Shown here: piece by piece, positions 58,740-64,000 of the stretch
Layout: each line of letters begins with the position of its first letter
How positions within the stretch are numbered: position 1 is the stretch's first letter
Assembly: GCA_000149265.1 (NCBI GenBank)
Contig: CH003416.1
Coordinates: 636,698 to 700,697 of the forward strand
Origin: Ciona savignyi
Taxonomy: Eukaryota; Chordata; Ascidiacea; Phlebobranchia; Cionidae
Length of the DNA: 64,000 bases
Direction of reading: 5' to 3'
Notes under the pieces: generated by a model
The model's database searches: none
Told to the model about the DNA's origin: nothing
What the model saw: the letters and a program-made list of their open reading frames with translations, nothing else
Made by a program: the position numbers and the translations under genes

Positions 58740-59840
58740 TCAGGAACCTATCAGTACACGGGTGCCTCTAAATACACCAAAGTTTTTAAATTTTGTTCGT
58801 TTAGTTGACAATTTAATGAACTGTTTGCAGTTGGCCTTGTAAACGTCCGAACTACCGTGACGGTCAAGATTACCGATCGTAGGAGCCGTCCATAACGGAA
58901 GTTTAGGTATCCAATTTGCAATAAATTTGGTTATTAATTCTGGGCAGTAAAATGGGTTTGTACAGCTTTCTTCTGAAAATTCAGCCTCATTTCGGGCCTG
59001 AGATATAACACTTAAAAAATATTTTGTAAATTGATCACAATTTGTAAATTCGGTGGGTAAATCATCGTCTGGTTCATCATCGTCAACGGAAAAGAAGGAC
59101 TCGTCCATCTTCGTTTCTCTTTTAATTTTTTGAGACAAAAAGTTCCAACTAATTAGATAAAGATTCATTTTTGGTACTAAATAAAATAACTATGTGCCGT
59201 AACATGTCTGTTATATCCGACACAGTATCGGCACACATAATTAAGCCAAGTATATACATGGTCTCTTGACGCCGAAATCTCACCAACCCACTAAGTTTTT
59301 TCATATTTTCATCGTGTAGGACCCACACAAAAAGCATGGTGTTAAATAAGCTTCAAGTGAGTCATCCATAAAACAGCGAAGGATTGGATTAAAGTAATAC
59401 TACCATCACATATAAAAAGTTTTGCTAAAGTTTTACCAACAACACGATTTTCTGCCGAACGAAACATGCTCATGAAATTACATATTGAAGTTATGTTATG
59501 TTGCTCTGCAACGTAAATTGCAACAGCCAATGGACATTTTCCTTTTATTGGGTGGCGAACAACTATTTCGTAGGCATAGTTTTCGTAGGACGTTTACCCT
59601 TCCCTGAAGTAATTATGCTACCGGTAGCATCGATATATACTATATCAGTTTGACTGCGGTCGTGGAAAATTCTCATCGTTTCGTCAGACCACAACATTAT
59701 CGCTGGAGGTGTGGAAGAAATCACCTGAAGGGTTTGACTATGATCTTTGTCAATACTTTGTGCATTTTTTAAAGTTTCGAGCGCAATTGTATCATTCTCC
59801 GACGCGACTTCTATCTTTCTCGCCTGAAATCGAACCTAAT
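58740..59840 (-). pseudogene. Decayed transposase-like ORF
   Basis: Read on the minus strand, fragments in different frames make a continuous but broken protein. About 59800-59570 gives SSTPPAIMLWSDETMRIFHD and VYIDATGS. A frameshift near 59570 is followed by VVRHPIKGKCPLAVAIYVAE and KTLAKLFICDGSITLIQSF (to about 59400). Further fragments, LHDENMKKLSGLVRF (59300) and an acidic DDDEPDDD segment (59070), follow. Acidic residues in VYIDATG and ICDGS sit where RNase H-fold transposases carry catalytic Asp, but this is inference. It is probably from a DNA transposon of a family I cannot name. Stops and frameshifts make it non-functional. Confidence 0.5.
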
Positions 59841-59951
59841 TTGCCACAACAAAAATACAAGCACAAATTCATAGCATAAGTTGGCAAAAAGCCATCCATT
59901 TAAATAAAAAAAATCCTAACATCTCTCATCAAATCAGCTTATGTATAACGG

Positions 59952-61345
59952 GTTATGAATATTCAGACGCTTCGTGCATATAGCTTCCCGCGGTTATCGT
60001 ATATAAACTATACATTAAATTAAAGGTATTTATAAGGGCTACAACATATCCATAGGAATAATTGGCGAAAACTCTATAAATGTCCATCTGGATAAGAAAA
60101 CCGCAGCATCTTCCAGTGCACCCACTGTAAAGCGAGTTATGAATATTCAGACGCTTCGTGCATATAGCTTTCCGCGGTTATAGTATATAAACTATACCTT
60201 AAATTGAAGGTATTTATAAGGGCTACAACATATCCAAAGGAATAATTGGCGAAAACTCTATAAATGTCCATTTCGATAAGAAAACCGCAGCATCTTCCAG
60301 TGCACCCCCCTGTAAAGCGAGTTATGAATGTTCAGACGCTTCGTGCATATACTTTCCCGCGGTTATCGTATATAATCTATATATCAATTTGAAGGTATTG
60401 GAAAGGGCTACAACATATCCAAAGGAATAATTGGCGAAAACTCTATAAATGTCCATCTGGATAAGAAAACCGCAGCATCTTCCAGTGCACCCCCTGTAAA
60501 GCGAGTTATGAATATTCAGACGCTTCGTGCATATAGCTTCCCGCGGTTATCGTATATAAACTATACATTTAATTGAAGGTATTTATAAGGGCTACAACAT
60601 ATCCAAAGGAATAATTGGCGAAAACTTTATAAATGTTCATCTGCATAAGAAAACCGTAGCATCTTCCAATGCATCCCTTGATGACGAGTTATGAATGTTC
60701 AGACGCTTCGTGCATATACTTTCCCGCGGTTATTGTATATAATCTATATATCAATTTGAAGGTATTGGAAAGGGCTACAACATATCCAAAGGAATAATTG
60801 GCGTAAACTCTATAAATATCCATCTGGATAAGAAAACTGCAGCATCTTCCAATGCACTCCTCTGTAAAGCGAGTTATGAATATTCAGACGCTTCGTGCAT
60901 ATAGCTTCCCGCGGTTATCGTATATAAACTTTACATTAAATTGAAGGTATTTATAAGGGCTACAACATATCCAAAGGAATAATTGGCGAAAACTCTATAA
61001 ATATCCATCTGGATAAGAAAACTGCAGCATCTTCCGATGCATCCCTTAATGAAGAGTTATGAATATTCAGACACTTCGTGCATATAGTTTCTTGCTGTTA
61101 TTCTATATAAACCATACATTAAATTAGAGGTATTTATAAGGACTACAACATATACAAAGGATTTTTTGGCAAAAACTCCATAAATGTTCATCTGGATATG
61201 AAAACCGCAGCATCCCTAAATAACGAGTTATGAATATTCAGACGCTTCGTGCATATAGCCCCCCGCGGATATTGTATATAAATTATATATCAACTTGAAG
61301 GTATTGGCAAGGGCTACAACATATCCAAAGGAATAACTGGCGAAA
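59952..61345. repeat. Satellite array, ~184 bp x8
   Basis: Units start GTTATGAATATTCAGACGCT at 59952, 60136, 60321, 60505, 60688, 60873, 61056 and 61227, a spacing of 183-185 except the last (171). Each includes CGCGGTTATCGTATATAAAC, GGGCTACAACATATCCAAAG and AGAAAACCGCAGCATCTTCC. Neighbouring odd and even units share variants (TATACTTTCC against TATAGCTTCC), hinting at a higher-order period. Confidence 0.95.
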
Positions 61346-61346
61346 A

Positions 61347-61553
61347 CTCTAAAAATGCGTGAATATTAATAATATTCATATTTGATATTAATACTTTACA
61401 TTTTTTTTAAATCAAAAATTATCATTCGAAAGAGCACGGTTCAATTAACAAATTCTGTAATTTTTAGGACCGTAGCCCCTTGTTAAGGGGTTTAACTTTT
61501 CCCTTCCGTCTTCCGTTTTTCCGCGTATTATATTTCTAGGTAAAAGAACTTTG
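61347..61553. repeat. ~200-bp direct repeat, right copy
   Basis: Partner of 58497-58715, in the same orientation. It follows the last satellite unit and precedes the MITE. Confidence 0.8.
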
Positions 61554-61810
61554 GTTCTAAATACTACAGGACCGCTTGGAGCGCTTGGATCGCTTGGATC
61601 ACTTAGATTGCTATGGAAAGTAATTCTAACCCTTTCCCAAACACCAATCTCAACCCCAGAACTAACTTAAACCCCAACCCTAACATTAATATCATGGCTT
61701 TTGTAATTACTAAGTATAGTAATCGCTCCAAGCTATCCAAGCGATTTAAGGCGATCACATGCGCTCCAAAAGGGCGGTCCCAAGCGCTCCTGTAGTATTG
61801 TAGAGGTACC
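61554..61810. mobile_element. MITE with terminal inverted repeats, copy 2
   Basis: Ends TCTAAATACTACAGGACCGC and GCGCTCCTGTAGTATTGTAGA. The interior matches copy 1 (32920-33136) in reverse complement, including CAATCTCAACCCCAGAACTA and CCCAACCCTAACATTAATAT. Extra GCTTGGATC-type short repeats make it about 40 bases longer than copy 1. Confidence 0.85.
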
Positions 61811-62275
61811 GTCAGTACACTAGGCCTATTTGGAAGAATTAAGGACTAAGTTGTAGAAAGTTAACTATGCAATCTGCATACATTACAATGAGCTGATCTG
61901 TTAGTTATATTGCGCAGTAGTACACTACCAGTAGACTATTTAGTATACAAAATCATTACCACTTATTGTCAATAAATCTTTATGGTACTGTGTGTAATGT
62001 TTTTTTCCAAACAATTCACTAATTTTCTCTAAAATTTCAGTAGTGTTGCTAAATTTAATGGTGATTAAAATAAAAGGAAAGCCAATATTTGTTTGTGCTT
62101 AAAATGTGTGTTGGACTAGTTTAGTATAAAAAGAATCTAGATTATTGGGAAAAAATAGTTTTGTGGAAGGAGAGGTCATCAAAACTTTCAAAATGCCGAT
62201 TTCCCGGGAGAAACGGATGACTCAGAGCCTAAAAGTACGAGTTTCTTCTGCACAAGGTTGGTATATATAGCTATT

Positions 62276-62954
62276 TTAGGGCTTCACTAATCTGCGGCAC
62301 AGGTGGTGGGACAACACACTATATCATGAGTAGGATGGGGTATTTCGTCAATAACTTAAGTGGGATGGGTTATAACACAAGTATGACAGGGTATTTTGTC
62401 TTTAACATGAGTGGGACTGGTAAAGGGTATAATATGATATAACCTGTTCCCTTTATGACCGCTCATGATGGTGACCGTAACATCCCTTTACCCCTTCCCC
62501 AGTATGGAAAGTACGGCAGCTACACAATCGAGTTTTTTTCCCTACGTCTTTGCCCACTTGGGTAATATCTCACATGCTCGCGAGCAGGCAGTATAAACAT
62601 CGTATAATTTCCAACAAACCTGTAAACATGCCTCTGGACCTCGGGTAATTTACTGTCAGTACGTTTTTTGTTACGTAGATAGATATGTTAGCTGACGGAT
62701 ATGATAGATTTAGGATAGAATAATGTTTGTTTAAGATTTTTACATAATAGTAATAAAACGCAGATTGTGTGCACTCTTGGACGTTTGCACACTGCACACT
62801 TAAATATTTGATGCGTGCACACTCGAGATCTCGGCGAAAAGTGACATACTTTCCATACGGGCCCCTTCCCACTGTCCCGCAGATTTGTCTTGTACAGCAT
62901 GAATGTCCGCAAAAATGTCTTTTTCCGCCACTGACCCGCAGACTAGTGTTTATG
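62276..62954. mobile_element. Candidate TIR element, ~680 bp
   Basis: Left end GGGCTTCACTAATCTGCGG is inverted at the right end, CCGCAGACTAGTGTTTATG, with mismatches. Internal CACTGTCCCGCAGATTTGTC repeats the end motif near 62870. The left end also matches the end of the repeat at 32040-32205. Two imperfect GAGTRGGAYKGGKTA repeats lie at 62328-62425. No coding capacity. Confidence 0.5.
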
Positions 62955-63367
62955 TATGCTATGCCTAATAGAAATTTTTAACAATGTTTGATTGGTGTCA
63001 CCTAAAGCTGTAAAGCTGATCAATTTAACCTGCACTTTTAGCCATTTCATGTTTTTGTTTTCAGTATCTCGTTGTAGTTGTACCGGTACTCTTTGCAACA
63101 AAAGTTTTTTAGGCAAAAATATAGAAATTTATTGTGGTGTTGTGTTGTGACACTAGTGTTGTGTTTTGACACAACACGTCACCAGCCAAGCTTCTTTGTT
63201 TAATGACAAACAGTTACTAACTCACGAAATTGCAAGATAATATTTAGTACTACAACTGTTAATTATTTTGTAAGATTGTACATTCGTATGTAAAAGCTTA
63301 CATATTTTTTTCCAGCCAGGATTTTTCTCTAAATAAATTATGTAAACTTTGAACTTTCTATTCCAAC
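62955..63367. other. Gene-free stretch
   Basis: No coding exon seen; the open frames are short and lack domains. A short TGTTGTGACACTAGTGTTGT repetition lies at about 63136-63175. Confidence 0.5.
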
Positions 63368-63485
63368 TGGTTGGTCTGATGGTTTAGTGCTTCACCTTGC
63401 AGTCAAAGGGTTGCAAGTATGAAACTGGTCGCTAGCTAGTTGGTTGTGTCCTTGGGCAAGGCACTTAACGGACATTGCCTGAACC
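63368..63485 (+). repeat. tRNA-derived SINE (family 2)
   Basis: Head TTGGTCTGATGGTTTAGTGC is A-box-like. GGGTTGCAAGTATGAAACTG occupies the B-box position. The body GGTCGCTAGCTAGTTGGTTG then CCTTGGGCAAGGCACTTAAC is a common animal SINE core arrangement. Related GC-richer sequence may extend the copy to about 63620. Confidence 0.7.
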
Positions 63486-64000
63486 CAGAAGATTAGAGGG
63501 TTCTACAAAATTAAAGGAACATGTGAATCATAAACAACACACTGCAATAGCTCTGGTAACCCGACGATGGGCGCGGGGTGATCTGACGATTGCCCGGGTT
63601 TTAACCCCCTTGGTTTTCCCATTCTCGGGGATAAACATGAATAGCCTATCCTATCCGATTGGAATTTATCTGTTTTATTAGTTATCTTGTTGGTTAAGCA
63701 CTATTTAAATTATATAATTTAAACTTTTTTGTATTATCACATACTGTATGAAATGTTTTTAAAAAACATTTGTCAGATCTGCATATATTGTGGACTGTCA
63801 GATAAACATTTATATATACATATTACACTGTTCTGAATGTTAATCGAACTGATTTCTGTTTAATAAATATTAATTTCTGATTATTTGTCAACAGCCAACT
63901 TAATTATTGTAGTTCTATTTTGTACATATTTAGGCCTGTTAGTTTAAAAAGTAGTCATCTTGTTGTTATTTATTTTTCTTAACACAAAAAAAAATGTAAA
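63486..64000. other. Gene-free stretch to the window end
   Basis: AT-rich; the open frame at 63475-63681 overlaps the SINE tail and has no domain. Nothing else is recognised. Confidence 0.5.

Noticed and set aside
59952-61345. CRISPR-like regular repeats
   Set aside because: Units are contiguous 184-bp satellite copies without unique spacers, in a eukaryotic genome.
62570-62912. Two overlapping minus-strand open frames
   Set aside because: They lie inside the short TIR element and resemble no protein I know.

Overview
The window looks like nuclear DNA of a compact-genome invertebrate chordate, most probably a Ciona-type tunicate. This is an inference from AT-rich DNA, many small exons split by introns of about 60-1500 bp, animal-only protein architectures (CUB, EGF, sushi, SEA, DOMON, BTB-BACK-Kelch) and dense tRNA-derived SINEs and short DNA transposons. 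Every gene model below was spliced by hand from GT-AG (one GC-AG) junctions with codon phase checked. Two runs of N (28339-28438 and 46694-46820) are assembly gaps.

Layout. 1-70: possible 3' end of a gene. 4644-13637 (+): a 20-exon gene for a membrane protein of about 1158 residues, starting with a secreted copper-brace (LPMO-like) domain followed by EGF repeats, two DOMON domains, a SEA domain and a transmembrane helix. 14597-23763 (-): a 16-exon gene for a double-BTB, BACK, Kelch protein, convergent with the first gene. 25437-33591 (-): cytoplasmic dynein 1 intermediate chain, 14 exons, 600 residues. 36016-39343 (-): myo-inositol oxygenase, 284 residues. 41406-44639 (+): GTP cyclohydrolase I, 212 residues, head to head with MIOX. 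45146-46955 (+): a small secreted EGF-sushi gene broken by a gap. 47440-54752 (+): a CUB, 17x EGF, sushi membrane or GPI-anchored protein in which each EGF is one symmetric phase 1-1 exon. 54753-64000: no host gene recognised; the stretch holds a TIR element, a TTAA-flanked piggyBac-like element, a decayed transposase-like ORF, an eight-copy satellite of about 184 bp, a MITE and a SINE.

The genes do not form one pathway: MIOX and GCH1 are metabolic, dynein intermediate chain is cytoskeletal, the BTB-Kelch protein is probably a cullin-3 adaptor and the two large extracellular mosaics are cell-surface proteins. The most unusual object is the first mosaic. It places a candidate copper centre and two possible haem/sugar-binding DOMON domains on one membrane-anchored chain. 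In a tunicate, the only animal group that makes cellulose, this deserves testing.
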